Assembly: GCF_014695575.1 (NCBI RefSeq)
Contig: NZ_JACJOO010000042.1
Coordinates: 22,871 to 86,870 of the forward strand
DNA: 64,000 nucleotides
Origin: Leptolyngbya sp. FACHB-8
GTDB taxonomy: Bacteria; Cyanobacteriota; Cyanobacteriia; Elainellales; Elainellaceae
Reading direction: 5' to 3'
In this document: piece after piece, positions 24,901-33,554 of the stretch
Layout: every line of letters begins with the position of its first letter
Numbering within the stretch: the first letter of the stretch is position 1
Translations under genes and position numbers: made by a program
The notes under the pieces: model-generated
Database searches by the model: none
Told to the model about the DNA's origin: nothing
The model's input: only the letters and a program-made list of their open reading frames with translations

Positions 24901-26280
24901 ATGCGATTTCTATTTCTTCTGGTTGTGATAGCCGCTGGTGGTTGGCTGGTGTATGGGGCGATCAGCCGCTCCAACGCATCTGCCAACAACATCACCCCAG
25001 ATCCAGGAATAACCCCAGCCCCATCCGAACAGCGCCCCAATCGCCCCACCTCCCGCCGTTACCCACCCGAAGATGTGCGCGACTATGAGTCATACCATCG
25101 TGTTATTGAGCAGACGGTAAACATGGTCCGCGATCCGGAAGCACAAGCATTGGCGAACCGCTACGGCCTCGATATCCTCAACGTCACCTGGGAAGATACA
25201 GGCCGCTACCAGAATTCTGCGGTTGGCCCCAACATCAGCGATATGACCATTCAGGTGCAACAGCGTCATCCCATTCGAGACGACTACGCGCTGCATCTGA
25301 TGCCCGTCATCCGCTATCCCAACTTTACGGATCAGTCCGCTGATATTGACATCGATCAGTTTTTCCTGCCTCTGGGTAATCAGCGAGGGGAAGACCTGCA
25401 ACCCGTTCCCCTGCGCGAGGTGTTGGATAACCTGCGGGATTATCTGACGGAGCCGGATTCCTGGGCGGGCCGTGGCCGATCGCTCCTGGCCGATCGCGAT
25501 ACCCATGTTCTTGTCAGCGCCCAGGCTTGTTTTCTGCCGATTCCCCAACAGGGTATGGCTGAGTTCAACCCAGTGCTGTTCAACTACCAGTCCTACCCCG
25601 GCGACCCAGCGGTGCTGACGTTGCTTGTGACCCGTCAGGGCACGAGCGTTACCGTCATCGACAATCAGCGGGATGGATTTGAGGCCGGGCGCACCTGGGG
25701 GCAACGGTTGTTCTTTAACAAAAATGGCGATCGCGCCAGCCTCACAGGCCAGCGCCTGAGCGACTACCAGGCCGAAAACCCAAATGGTGAACCCTCACAG
25801 GCCAGTGCCGCAGGTGAGGAAGGCTTGAACATGGTGATGCTAATTCAAGTGCCCCTGCGCCAGCGTCAGCCTGCTAATTTTGGTCTTGAAGATGCCGATA
25901 TCACGATGGTATCTCCCCCCTCTGCTGCGATGGGGTCTGCTGCTCGGGGGCCAAGCAATGTGGAAGAGGCCGTTATTGGTCATGGCGCGGTCGAGGGGCC
26001 ATTTACAGAGATTGCGGGTTTGCCGATTGAACGAGACGATCGCTTTCCTATCCGCGTAACGGTGCAGTTCTACAAGGCCACCAGCAACGGCGTCGTGTCA
26101 GAGAAGGACATCCAGCAAATTCGTCAGCAAATCGCGCGAGTTTACGACGATGCCGATTATGTAGGCAGCCTGGTGGTGGATGGCTTGCGGGGTCGCCCCA
26201 CAGAATATGATGGCCCCCACGAGGAACCTGAGGGTTGGTGGGAAGATTTCTGGCAGCATTATCGCGATCGCATCAAATAA
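24901..26280 (+). CDS. Membrane-anchored or secreted protein of unknown function
   Basis: 459 residues. The first helix (MRFLFLLVVIAAGGWLVYGA) is an uncleaved anchor or signal. A Pro-rich linker (to ~residue 60) leads to a large soluble region. Recognisable stretches include LNVTWEDTGRYQNSAVGPN, VSAQACFLPIPQQGMAEFNP and TFGQ-like RTWGQRLFFNKNGDRASL. The C-terminal part (IRVTVQFYKATSNGVVSEKD) looks like a separate alpha/beta domain. No active-site motif was found and no family is recognised. It ends at the 29-bp palindrome 26289-26351. Confidence 0.75.
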   Translation: MRFLFLLVVIAAGGWLVYGAISRSNASANNITPDPGITPAPSEQRPNRPTSRRYPPEDVRDYESYHRVIEQTVNMVRDPEAQALANRYGLDILNVTWEDTGRYQNSAVGPNISDMTIQVQQRHPIRDDYALHLMPVIRYPNFTDQSADIDIDQFFLPLGNQRGEDLQPVPLREVLDNLRDYLTEPDSWAGRGRSLLADRDTHVLVSAQACFLPIPQQGMAEFNPVLFNYQSYPGDPAVLTLLVTRQGTSVTVIDNQRDGFEAGRTWGQRLFFNKNGDRASLTGQRLSDYQAENPNGEPSQASAAGEEGLNMVMLIQVPLRQRQPANFGLEDADITMVSPPSAAMGSAARGPSNVEEAVIGHGAVEGPFTEIAGLPIERDDRFPIRVTVQFYKATSNGVVSEKDIQQIRQQIARVYDDADYVGSLVVDGLRGRPTEYDGPHEEPEGWWEDFWQHYRDRIK

Positions 26281-26288
26281 TGCCAAAC

Positions 26289-26351
26289 CAACCCGAATAC
26301 CCTTCATTTTGCTGTCGCTAACCGACAGCAAAATGAAGGGTATTCGGGTTG
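26289..26351. terminator. Perfect 29-bp inverted repeat
   Basis: Arms 26289-26317 and 26323-26351 match fully around CTAAC. It starts 9 bp after the stop codon of the gene ending at 26280 and is the likely terminator. Confidence 0.85.
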
Positions 26352-26442
26352 ATGCAAGATATTGAGTTGCTGTCGTTGTTTCTTGAGCAATATTGCATGG
26401 GAAAAATGCTCCTACAGCAGTCCTGATTATTTATGAAATGAT

Positions 26443-26485
26443 TTGTGAGAGAGGGAGCAGACAAAGTCTGCTCCCTCTCTCACAA
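26443..26485. repeat. Perfect 19-bp inverted repeat
   Basis: TTGTGAGAGAGGGAGCAGA (26443-26461) and its complement (26467-26485) around CAAAG. It is a second stem-loop in the same intergenic region, 130 bp before the M48 gene. Confidence 0.8.
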
Positions 26486-26616
26486 TGCTATATACAAAAA
26501 ATCTACAGAAACAGAATGCAACGTAAATTTTTAAAGAACTGCCCTTGAAGATGCTGTACAGGTTGAGTTAAAACTGACATCTTGAATGTCATCAGGTCTC
26601 CACTACTACATTACTT

Positions 26617-28512
26617 ATGGCCGTTACCCAGGAACAGTTTGACGCTTTAGTCAAAAAGCTCGAAACCTTCTCAAGAAAACATCCTGGGAGCTACCGCTTA
26701 CGAGTGGCCCTATTTGCAGCCCTGGGTTATGGTTACTTATTTCTAGTTTTAGCGGGTCTACTCGCCCTAGTTGGGCTCATTATTTTATTTATCGTTCATA
26801 GTCAACGAGTTCATGCTGGCACCGTCAAGCTGATTGCTTTTCTGCTGGTTCCAGCCTGGATGATTGTACAATCGCTTTTCATCAAATTCCACCCTCCCCA
26901 GGGCTTAATGCTCAATCGTCGTCAAGCCCCTCAGCTCTTTGCATTGATTGATGAATTGACCACAAAACTTAAAGCTCCTCGGTTCCACAAAGTTCTCTTA
27001 GATCAGCGCTTTAATGCAGCGGTTGCGCAAGTGCCCCGCCTGGGAATTTTGGGTTGGCATGAGAATTATTTGATGCTTGGATTGCCGTTGATGCAGTCTT
27101 TATCCGTTGAAAAATTTAAGGCTGTTTTAGCCCATGAGTTAGGCCATCTTTCGGGCAATCATTCCCGCTTCGGTGGATGGATTTATCGAATTCGTGCAAC
27201 CTGGATGCAAATTTACAACCGCTTGCGCCAAAACGAAGGAAGAGCTTCTGTTCTCTTTGATAAGTTCATTGATTGGTACTGGCCTTCCTTCAACGCCTAT
27301 TCCTTCACCCTGGCACGGGCCAATGAGTATGATGCCGATCGCTGTGCTGCTGAACTGGTAGGGGCCAATCATCTGGCCGAAGCGCTTGTGAGCATTGAAA
27401 TTAAGGCTCGTTTTCTGGAAACATCCTTCTGGTCTAATATTCATCAGCAAGGAAGAAGCCAGGCAAACCCGCCCAGTAACGTGTATTCCTCCATGTTCAC
27501 GGTATTGCGTGAGCCTATTGTGGGAGAAACAAGCGAGCAATGGGTAGAACAAGCCCTTGCCCAAAAGACAAATAACGCCGATACCCACCCCTGTTTAGCC
27601 GATCGGCTCCAATCTCTGGGCTATCCCATCCAATCATCCAAGCAGTTACCCCAACTTCCCCCTGTTAGAACCACGGCTGCCGAGAAGCTTTTAGGCAATG
27701 AATTACAGCAGTTCGTAGCGCAGTTCAGTCGCGATTGGAAGGATGAGGTATCCACATCCTGGCGACAGCGATACGCCTACTTTCAGGAGGTTGAAAGTAA
27801 GCTGAAAACCCTAGAACAAAAAGCTACAGAACAGCCCCTAACAGAGCAAGATGCTTGGGAACGGGCCTTTTACACCCTGGAATTGCAGGGAGAAGACGCT
27901 GCAGTTCCCCGGCTGCAAGATCTGTTAGAGATGCATCCCAACCATGCTGCGGGGAACTATACCCTGGGGCAAATTCTCCTGAGTCGAGCCGATCAATCAG
28001 GCATTGCTTGTATCGAAGTGGCGATCGCACAACGAAAAGACTGGCTGATTGATGGCTGCGAACTGATCTACCACTTCCTCCACCGCCAAGGGAAAATTCA
28101 GGAAGCCGATAAATACCGGGATCAGGCCGAGCAACATTATCAGACCGTACTCAAAGCCCAGCAGGAACGAGCAAGGGTAACTGCTCGAGACACAATCAAG
28201 CCCCCCATGCTGGAAGCATCCCAGCTCAATGATCTGAAGCAACGAATTGCCACATTTAAGCAGGTTAAAGAGGCTTACCTGTTTGAGAAGGAGATGAAGT
28301 ATTTCCCTGAGGATCGCTTCTTTATCTTAGGGGTGATTCGTAAACGACAGCTGATTGAAAGCGAGGTTGCACCCCAGCAGCTCATGGACGATCTGGCCAA
28401 TAACCTGCATGCATCCATTCCGCTTTCCATCATCTTCCTGGATCATCCAGATAATGGTCAGCTCAAGAAAAAGGTAAAACAGCTCCAGCAATCTCTAATC
28501 TTTCAACGCTGA
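26617..28512 (+). CDS. M48-family membrane zinc peptidase with TPR-like extension
   Basis: 631 residues. Two or three N-terminal membrane segments (about 32-85, VALFAALGYGYLFLVLAG, TVKLIAFLLVPAWMIVQSLF) precede the peptidase core. The zinc motif is HELGH (about residue 173), and the third ligand Glu is probably in RANEYDADRCAAE. Family members such as HtpX and Ste24 cut membrane or misfolded proteins. The C-terminal 230 residues are helical with TPR-like periodicity (WERAFYTLELQGEDAAVPRLQ, LLEMHPNHAAGNYTLGQIL), probably for binding partners. Its last 18 bp overlap the 3' end of the convergent racemase gene. Confidence 0.9.
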   Translation: MAVTQEQFDALVKKLETFSRKHPGSYRLRVALFAALGYGYLFLVLAGLLALVGLIILFIVHSQRVHAGTVKLIAFLLVPAWMIVQSLFIKFHPPQGLMLNRRQAPQLFALIDELTTKLKAPRFHKVLLDQRFNAAVAQVPRLGILGWHENYLMLGLPLMQSLSVEKFKAVLAHELGHLSGNHSRFGGWIYRIRATWMQIYNRLRQNEGRASVLFDKFIDWYWPSFNAYSFTLARANEYDADRCAAELVGANHLAEALVSIEIKARFLETSFWSNIHQQGRSQANPPSNVYSSMFTVLREPIVGETSEQWVEQALAQKTNNADTHPCLADRLQSLGYPIQSSKQLPQLPPVRTTAAEKLLGNELQQFVAQFSRDWKDEVSTSWRQRYAYFQEVESKLKTLEQKATEQPLTEQDAWERAFYTLELQGEDAAVPRLQDLLEMHPNHAAGNYTLGQILLSRADQSGIACIEVAIAQRKDWLIDGCELIYHFLHRQGKIQEADKYRDQAEQHYQTVLKAQQERARVTARDTIKPPMLEASQLNDLKQRIATFKQVKEAYLFEKEMKYFPEDRFFILGVIRKRQLIESEVAPQQLMDDLANNLHASIPLSIIFLDHPDNGQLKKKVKQLQQSLIFQR

Positions 28513-29205
28513 AGCTGACAATGCCCAATCTACAGCGGCTTCGGCATGGATGCGCGAGGTTGGAAAGAGGGGGATGGAACAATCCCCCTCTGTTACCAAC
28601 AATTCAATTTCCGTACATCCCAAAATAATTCCCTCAGCTCCTGCTTCAATCAGGGTATCGATAATGGCTAAATACTGAGCTTTAGATTCCGGGCGAATGA
28701 TGCCCTGACAGAGTTCGTCATAGATGATGCGGTGGATGGTGCGGCGATCGCTCTCCTCCGGCACTCGTACGTTTAGCCCATGATGTTGGATAAGGCGATC
28801 GCGATAAAACGCCTCTTCCATGGTGAATCGCGTTCCCAGCAAACCAATTGTTTGTAACCTTGCGTCACGAATTCGGTCAGCCGTAGCATCGGCAATGTGG
28901 AGAAACGGCAGGGCCGTGTTGGCCTGGATGGAATCCGCCAGCTTGTGCATGGTGTTGGTGCAGAGAACGATACAATCAGCTCCAGCCCGTTCAAGCTGTT
29001 GGGCTGCTTCGATCATGTGGGTGGCGGCAGTTTCCCATTTTCCCTGATGTTGAAGGGCTTCAATTTCGGCAAAATCAACTGAAACCATAACACTTTTGGC
29101 CGAGTGTAGCCCTCCCAATCGAGCCTTCGTGGTTTCGTTAATGATGCGATAGTACTCGATAGACGATTCCCAACTCATGCCTCCAATGAGCCCAATAGTT
29201 TTCAT
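28495..29205 (-). CDS. Aspartate/glutamate racemase family protein
   Basis: 236 residues, the normal length. It starts MKTIGLIGGMSWESSIEYY, the N-terminal signature of the YgeA/RacD group. The two catalytic cysteines are in VLCTNTMH and ILGCTEIEL, so a cofactor-independent two-base mechanism is intact. It would interconvert D and L forms of an acidic or related amino acid, for wall synthesis or amino acid turnover; the exact substrate is open. The 3' end overlaps the M48 peptidase gene by 18 bp, tail to tail, with no hairpin between them. Confidence 0.92.
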   Translation of the reverse strand: MKTIGLIGGMSWESSIEYYRIINETTKARLGGLHSAKSVMVSVDFAEIEALQHQGKWETAATHMIEAAQQLERAGADCIVLCTNTMHKLADSIQANTALPFLHIADATADRIRDARLQTIGLLGTRFTMEEAFYRDRLIQHHGLNVRVPEESDRRTIHRIIYDELCQGIIRPESKAQYLAIIDTLIEAGAEGIILGCTEIELLVTEGDCSIPLFPTSRIHAEAAVDWALSASALKD

Positions 29206-29309
29206 CGTGCTATCCCTCTTCTGAATAAACCTGATTCATAACCTTTCGACCATTCTCCTATTGCCTCGGCAATATTTGAGAATGCGGTAATTTAAGAGAA
29301 TGTTTCCAA

Positions 29310-29370
29310 ACTGTGATGGGGTGTGGAGAAAGAGGTACGAAGTGCCCCTTTCTCCACACCCCATCACAGT
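29310..29370. repeat. 23-bp inverted repeat between divergent genes
   Basis: ACTGTGATGGGGTGTGGAGA... (29310-29332) and its complement (29348-29370) are perfect. The 15-nt loop can itself fold with a TACGAAGTG tip. The flanking genes are divergent (racemase leftward, membrane protein rightward), so it lies in a promoter or leader region, not at a gene end. Confidence 0.8.
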
Positions 29371-29414
29371 CTAGAACACTACTATTGAGTTGAGTTAATT
29401 ACCGGATTTCGTTG

Positions 29415-30188
29415 ATGTCCTCCTTCTCGCTGACAAAATGGCGGCTATTTCTGACGGTGCTACCCTTCACCCTTCTGTTTGGCCTGGTCAAGGTTGGCAT
29501 GCACCGTCTCGGTTGGGAACCCTGGGCCTTTGACTCCTTAACGGCAGCACTGTTTGGCTCCGCAACCTTTGTGATTGCCTTTGTCCTCAGTGGCACTCTG
29601 CGAGAATTTAATGACAGCGCGAATATGCCCGTACAGATTGCCAACTCCTTAGAAACAATTCAGGACAGCAGTTTGTTAATTGCAAAGCTGAGCCCGGACT
29701 ATAACCCTCAACCGCTCACAACCGAATTAATTGCCGTTGCGAAGGGCCTGGTAGATTGGTTGCAACAAGGCAAACCCGTTGATGACGTGGAAGCCGCCTT
29801 GTACCGATTGAACGCGAATTTAGCCGGGTTGCTTCAGCATGGAAATGGCCCCATTGTCAGCCGAACACAAACAGAGCTGGCAAAAATTCGCATTTTGGTC
29901 AGCCAAATCGCCATCATTCGCGATACCGAGTTCTTAGGGCCAGCCTATGCCCTGCTAGAAATCTTTTTGGTCGGGACAGTTGTTGCCCTTTTACTTATCG
30001 GGGCCGATCGCTTTAGTGAAAATTTGGTGGTCTCAAGCTTGTTGGTGATGTCTTTTACCTATTTGCTATTACTGATTCGCGATTTGGATAATCCATTCCA
30101 ATACGATGGTAAATCCTGTGCGGATGTGGATTTATCGTCATTGGAAACAGTGTGCGATCGCTTACACAAATCTATGTCTCAGGAATAA
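29415..30188 (+). CDS. Multi-pass membrane protein (DUF4239/bestrophin-like layout)
   Basis: 257 residues from the ATG at 29415 (MSSFSLTKWRLFLTVLP); a TTG lies directly before it. There are two N-terminal membrane segments (~8-27 and ~35-60, ALFGSATFVIAFVLSGTLREF), a soluble helical middle and two C-terminal segments (~180-200 LEIFLVGTVVALLLIG; ~208-224 VVSSLLVMSFTYLLLLI). The 2+2 helix plan with FVLSGTLREFNDSA resembles DUF4239/bestrophin-like proteins, some of which are ion channels, but I cannot confirm it. It ends at a convergent pair of hairpins. Confidence 0.72.
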   Translation: MSSFSLTKWRLFLTVLPFTLLFGLVKVGMHRLGWEPWAFDSLTAALFGSATFVIAFVLSGTLREFNDSANMPVQIANSLETIQDSSLLIAKLSPDYNPQPLTTELIAVAKGLVDWLQQGKPVDDVEAALYRLNANLAGLLQHGNGPIVSRTQTELAKIRILVSQIAIIRDTEFLGPAYALLEIFLVGTVVALLLIGADRFSENLVVSSLLVMSFTYLLLLIRDLDNPFQYDGKSCADVDLSSLETVCDRLHKSMSQE

Positions 30189-30197
30189 TCAAAATGG

Positions 30198-30234
30198 TTA
30201 CTGCATGTGAAGATTCTATCCTTACATGCAGTAA
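30198..30234 (+). terminator. 11-bp hairpin after the membrane-protein gene
   Basis: TTACTGCATGT / ACATGCAGTAA, perfect, with a 15-nt loop, 9 bp past the stop at 30188. Confidence 0.65.
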
Positions 30235-30245
30235 TATCATGTCGC

Positions 30246-30314
30246 GTTCAATGCTTATGATAAAAAGTGGCGCGGCGCTTTGCGCCGCGCCACTTTTTAT
30301 CATAAGCATTGAAC
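30246..30314. terminator. Perfect 33-bp inverted repeat between convergent genes
   Basis: Arms 30246-30278 and 30282-30314, loop TTT. The tip is GTGGCGCGGCGC and the base TTCAATGCTTATGATAAAAA. It lies 17 bp from the stop of the minus-strand hydrolase and probably ends that transcript. Confidence 0.88.
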
Positions 30315-30331
30315 TTTACTTGTTATAACAC

Positions 30332-33277
30332 CTAACCCCAGGGGCGATCGCCAAACATATTCAGATAACCAACGGGCTCCGTCAAATCTTTGGGGGTTTC
30401 CTGAGCTGGAGGTTCTTCGATTTTTGGAGGAGCCGTGAAAAGGTTGTAGGCACCGAAAGCCAAGCCTGCGATCGCCGCCACTCCCGCCGTCACCGCCGCC
30501 ACACGAGAATAATTCGTTCCCGTACTCGCGTTCGTTCCCGTACTCGCGTTCGTTTCCGTACTCTCAGATGTTCCCATACTCGCGGTTGTTGCTCCTCGCA
30601 TAAATTGAAGATAGTCCTGGTTCAGATAGAAAGCCCGTTCTGCCTTACGGCGTCGCTCTAAACCCGGCAGAATCTTACCATCCGCATACACCCACCGCAA
30701 AAACTCCTCTGCTGCTCCGGCAACGTCTCCGGCGTTGTGCTTCCGCAGCAGGGTTGAGCCACGAAAAGCCCCCAAGCCGACATTGAACGAGAAGGACACC
30801 ATCGCCGAAAACTGATTCTCATTCGTGGTAATCGTCAGAGCATTGGCAACCCCTTGCTCAAATACATCGAGATCCTGTTTCAAAATCGTTTCTGCTTCTG
30901 CCTCCGTGATGGTCATGCCCTGAGCAACCCGTGGAGGACCGGCCATTGAGGTATGCCCATAACCAATCGTCCAAACTCCAACCGAGTCTTGATAAGCCGT
31001 AGTGCGGAGCCCTTCAAAGTGCTTAATCAGTTGAATACCGGCTGCATTGATTTCCCCTGTGTGGCCTGTGGGTGGTTCAATCCATTGTTCCGGCTCCGGG
31101 GCACCTGTACCAATGGAAATGGTCATGCGTGCGGGAGCATTGGGCATGGCAAACCAATCCTTCATGACGTTAACGTCCAATACCTTTTCCGCTGGATTGG
31201 CCGGGGAAGGGGATTTCATAATGCGAGAAATCCAGGCACCGCTCCGCATCAGGTACATAGCAATGTCGGTTTCCTTAATCCAGGTGCCCCAATTCTCCTG
31301 GGTTTTGCTGAAATACCAGTAATCGTAATCCCAGCGGGCGCGGTACCCTCGGACATCGATGTGAGTAAAGGTGCTGGCACTCGCCAACCCACCTTTGCTG
31401 CCCCACCAGGTATCCAGGTCCGCGTAAACCGTGTAGGGATGCACTCCCGGAATCACAAAGTCCAGCGCATCGCCCATCATATGGCGAGAGTGGGACGCTC
31501 CACCCACCGCCGCATTAGTGGCCGGATCGCGATACCAGGAGTTGATTTTGATGGGGCGATCGCCATACCGTTTGCGAATATCTTCCATCACCTTGGCAAG
31601 CCGCTGAATACCGTAGATCACATCGGCACTAGCAGGACGACGGTAATTCCCAGTTGTGGGATCGACATGCAACGCATCGCTCCAGGTGAAGTACCCGGGT
31701 TCCCCATACTGGGTTACCCGCAGAATCGGATCGTTGGCATAATAGGTGCCCGTGAAGCCGGGAAACTGGAGAGGGATGCCGCGATCGCTCGAATTTACAG
31801 GCCGTCCGGCATTATTGCTGTCCGTCGGATGGTTCCCAATTTCCGTACCCACAATGTAGATATCAGGGGCATAACAATACCAGGTATTGCGCTTCTGGGA
31901 GCCAAGAGATGCGCCTTTCAGCGTAACCCTAACGTGATTTCGCTTGGGTTGATGGTAAGAACTCAGTTCGAAAACGGTGTTGCGCGGAATAAAGACTTTG
32001 GCATCTTCTGGCAAGTCACTGGAGTTCGCCGTGCTGCTCTTAAACATCGTGTCACTAACGACCCGCAGGAGTTGCCGTTGCCCCTCAATGGCAAGATGTG
32101 GATTATAGACGTACCAGCTCGTTCCCTGCTGTGAGCCAAGGCCGGTATTGGCAAGTTCAACCTGGGTGTGATCGTTCGCAGCAGGTAAGTGAGTCACCAA
32201 TTGAAACTGGGTGTTTTGCCGAACCAGAATTTTGGATGTATCGGCTAAGTCCGATGCCTGTTTGGGTTCCAGCTTAAAGCTCGTATCCTGGGTAACCGTC
32301 AGAGTGATGTCGGAAACCAGCCGGGTCGTTTGGGTATCAACATACCAGGATGTGGTTTTACCATCTCCTAGAGTAGGCTCTACGAGTTCAACTCGCCAAC
32401 GCTTACTGCCCACATCGGTGTAATACTGAATGCTCAACACCGTCCCTTGCCGGACTAAAACTTTCTGCTGATTTGGCAGTTCATTGGGGGGAGTAGGGCT
32501 GAGAGTGAAATAGGTATCACTGACGATGCGAATTTGCATGCCACGATGACCAGCCCCGCCAGAGCTACTACCATCGGCTTCAGCCTTGAAATGCAGATTG
32601 TAGACGTACCAGAGGGTGCCGTTGTTTGGCCCTAAAGTGACATCTGCTAATTCAATTTGAGTATGATCGTTTGCGGCTGGAGAGAAGGATTCTAGATGAA
32701 AAGGAGTACCCTGCTTGACTAGCGCTTTTGCAGAAGTAGACAACGCCGACGAAAGCTTGGGTTCTAGCTTGAAGTAGGTATCGTGAGTAACGGTTAGAAC
32801 GGCGTCCGTCATTAACCGAATATGCGGTGTAAAGACATACCAGGATGTAGTTGCTCCACTACCTGCGATGGGTGCTGACAGTTCAATTCGCCCATGATAA
32901 TTGCCGGCATCCTGATAAGAACGGACATTAAAAATCGTGTCGGCTTTAACAAAAACTTTTTCTTGATTGGACAGCTCGCTGGAATTTTTGGGGCTCAGCT
33001 TGAGATAGGTATCGTTGACCACCTTAAGCTGGCTGTTGTGTTCAACGGTTAGTCCATCATCAGGGCGTACGGGCCCAGGCTCAAGGGTTCTAGTACCGAC
33101 GGAAACCGTCATTCCTCCCGGTCTATCCTGACGGGCAAACCAGGCTTTAAGGGGAGTAATATCTGCCACCTTTTCCTTCCCGTTGGTTTGAGAAGACTGT
33201 TTAATCACAGAGGCAATATATCCATTCCCCTCCATCAGGTAAATGGCTTTATCCGTTTCCTTCATCCAGGTGCCCAT
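30332..33277 (-). CDS. Modular cell-wall hydrolase: five SH3-like repeats, M15 peptidase, GH24 lysozyme, C-terminal anchor
   Basis: 981 residues. Residues 1-80 are a domain with GTWMKETDKAIYLM, repeated at ~650-720 (GTWIKETDIAMYLM). Five repeats of ~75 residues (83-475) share VxDTYFKLxP and TSWYVYxPH and look like SH3-type wall-binding modules. Then an M15 D-Ala-D-Ala peptidase (~500-645; SRHMMGDALDF, FTHIDVRG) and a GH24 lysozyme (~725-865) with an intact E-8-D-5-T triad (FEG, YQD, WTIGYGHT). Next come a Thr/Asn repeat (NASTGT), a membrane helix (VAAVTAGVAAIAGLAFGAY) and a Pro-rich tail. No N-terminal signal is seen. The frame upstream of the ATG stays open and similar to the duplicate, so the 5' end may be lost. 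It would cut both glycan and peptide bonds of peptidoglycan. Confidence 0.92.
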   Translation of the reverse strand: MGTWMKETDKAIYLMEGNGYIASVIKQSSQTNGKEKVADITPLKAWFARQDRPGGMTVSVGTRTLEPGPVRPDDGLTVEHNSQLKVVNDTYLKLSPKNSSELSNQEKVFVKADTIFNVRSYQDAGNYHGRIELSAPIAGSGATTSWYVFTPHIRLMTDAVLTVTHDTYFKLEPKLSSALSTSAKALVKQGTPFHLESFSPAANDHTQIELADVTLGPNNGTLWYVYNLHFKAEADGSSSGGAGHRGMQIRIVSDTYFTLSPTPPNELPNQQKVLVRQGTVLSIQYYTDVGSKRWRVELVEPTLGDGKTTSWYVDTQTTRLVSDITLTVTQDTSFKLEPKQASDLADTSKILVRQNTQFQLVTHLPAANDHTQVELANTGLGSQQGTSWYVYNPHLAIEGQRQLLRVVSDTMFKSSTANSSDLPEDAKVFIPRNTVFELSSYHQPKRNHVRVTLKGASLGSQKRNTWYCYAPDIYIVGTEIGNHPTDSNNAGRPVNSSDRGIPLQFPGFTGTYYANDPILRVTQYGEPGYFTWSDALHVDPTTGNYRRPASADVIYGIQRLAKVMEDIRKRYGDRPIKINSWYRDPATNAAVGGASHSRHMMGDALDFVIPGVHPYTVYADLDTWWGSKGGLASASTFTHIDVRGYRARWDYDYWYFSKTQENWGTWIKETDIAMYLMRSGAWISRIMKSPSPANPAEKVLDVNVMKDWFAMPNAPARMTISIGTGAPEPEQWIEPPTGHTGEINAAGIQLIKHFEGLRTTAYQDSVGVWTIGYGHTSMAGPPRVAQGMTITEAEAETILKQDLDVFEQGVANALTITTNENQFSAMVSFSFNVGLGAFRGSTLLRKHNAGDVAGAAEEFLRWVYADGKILPGLERRRKAERAFYLNQDYLQFMRGATTASMGTSESTETNASTGTNASTGTNYSRVAAVTAGVAAIAGLAFGAYNLFTAPPKIEEPPAQETPKDLTEPVGYLNMFGDRPWG

Positions 33278-33392
33278 AATGCCCTGATCCTCACGTGCAA
33301 ACCAATGAAAGCCTACAGTATAGCGATTCTTTCCAGAGCCAACTCTGCTATCTCGTCGTCATATTTGAATGGGTAGGTCATGGTCTAGGTGT

Positions 33393-33453
33393 ATGGGTGA
33401 GGTGTGGTGAAAGAGGGCTCTCCGTGCCCCTTCCACCACATCTCATCCCCATG
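33393..33453. repeat. Imperfect inverted repeat between divergent genes
   Basis: ATGGGTGAGGTGTGGTGAAAG pairs with CTTCCACCACATCTCATCCC, with wobble on both strands. It lies between the hydrolase (leftward) and the histidine kinase (rightward), so it is not at a gene end. Confidence 0.6.
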
Positions 33454-33554
33454 GTCGAAACCTAAGCAATTGGTAGAACCGGGGATTCTACGGGCAATCT
33501 ATGGGAAGCCCTTGTGTTCCCAGGGTATTTCTTCGACATAGGCCTCCGGAGATG

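Larger units (their letters stand above)
26281..26616. other. 336-bp intergenic region with two palindromes
   Basis: Holds the long inverted repeats at 26289-26351 and 26443-26485. The remaining ~130 bp carries the M48 gene promoter. Confidence 0.6.

Noticed and set aside
30953..32134. 393-codon plus-strand frame inside the hydrolase gene
   Set aside because: Antisense shadow; low-complexity Arg/Ile/Pro-rich translation, and the opposite strand has clear domains.
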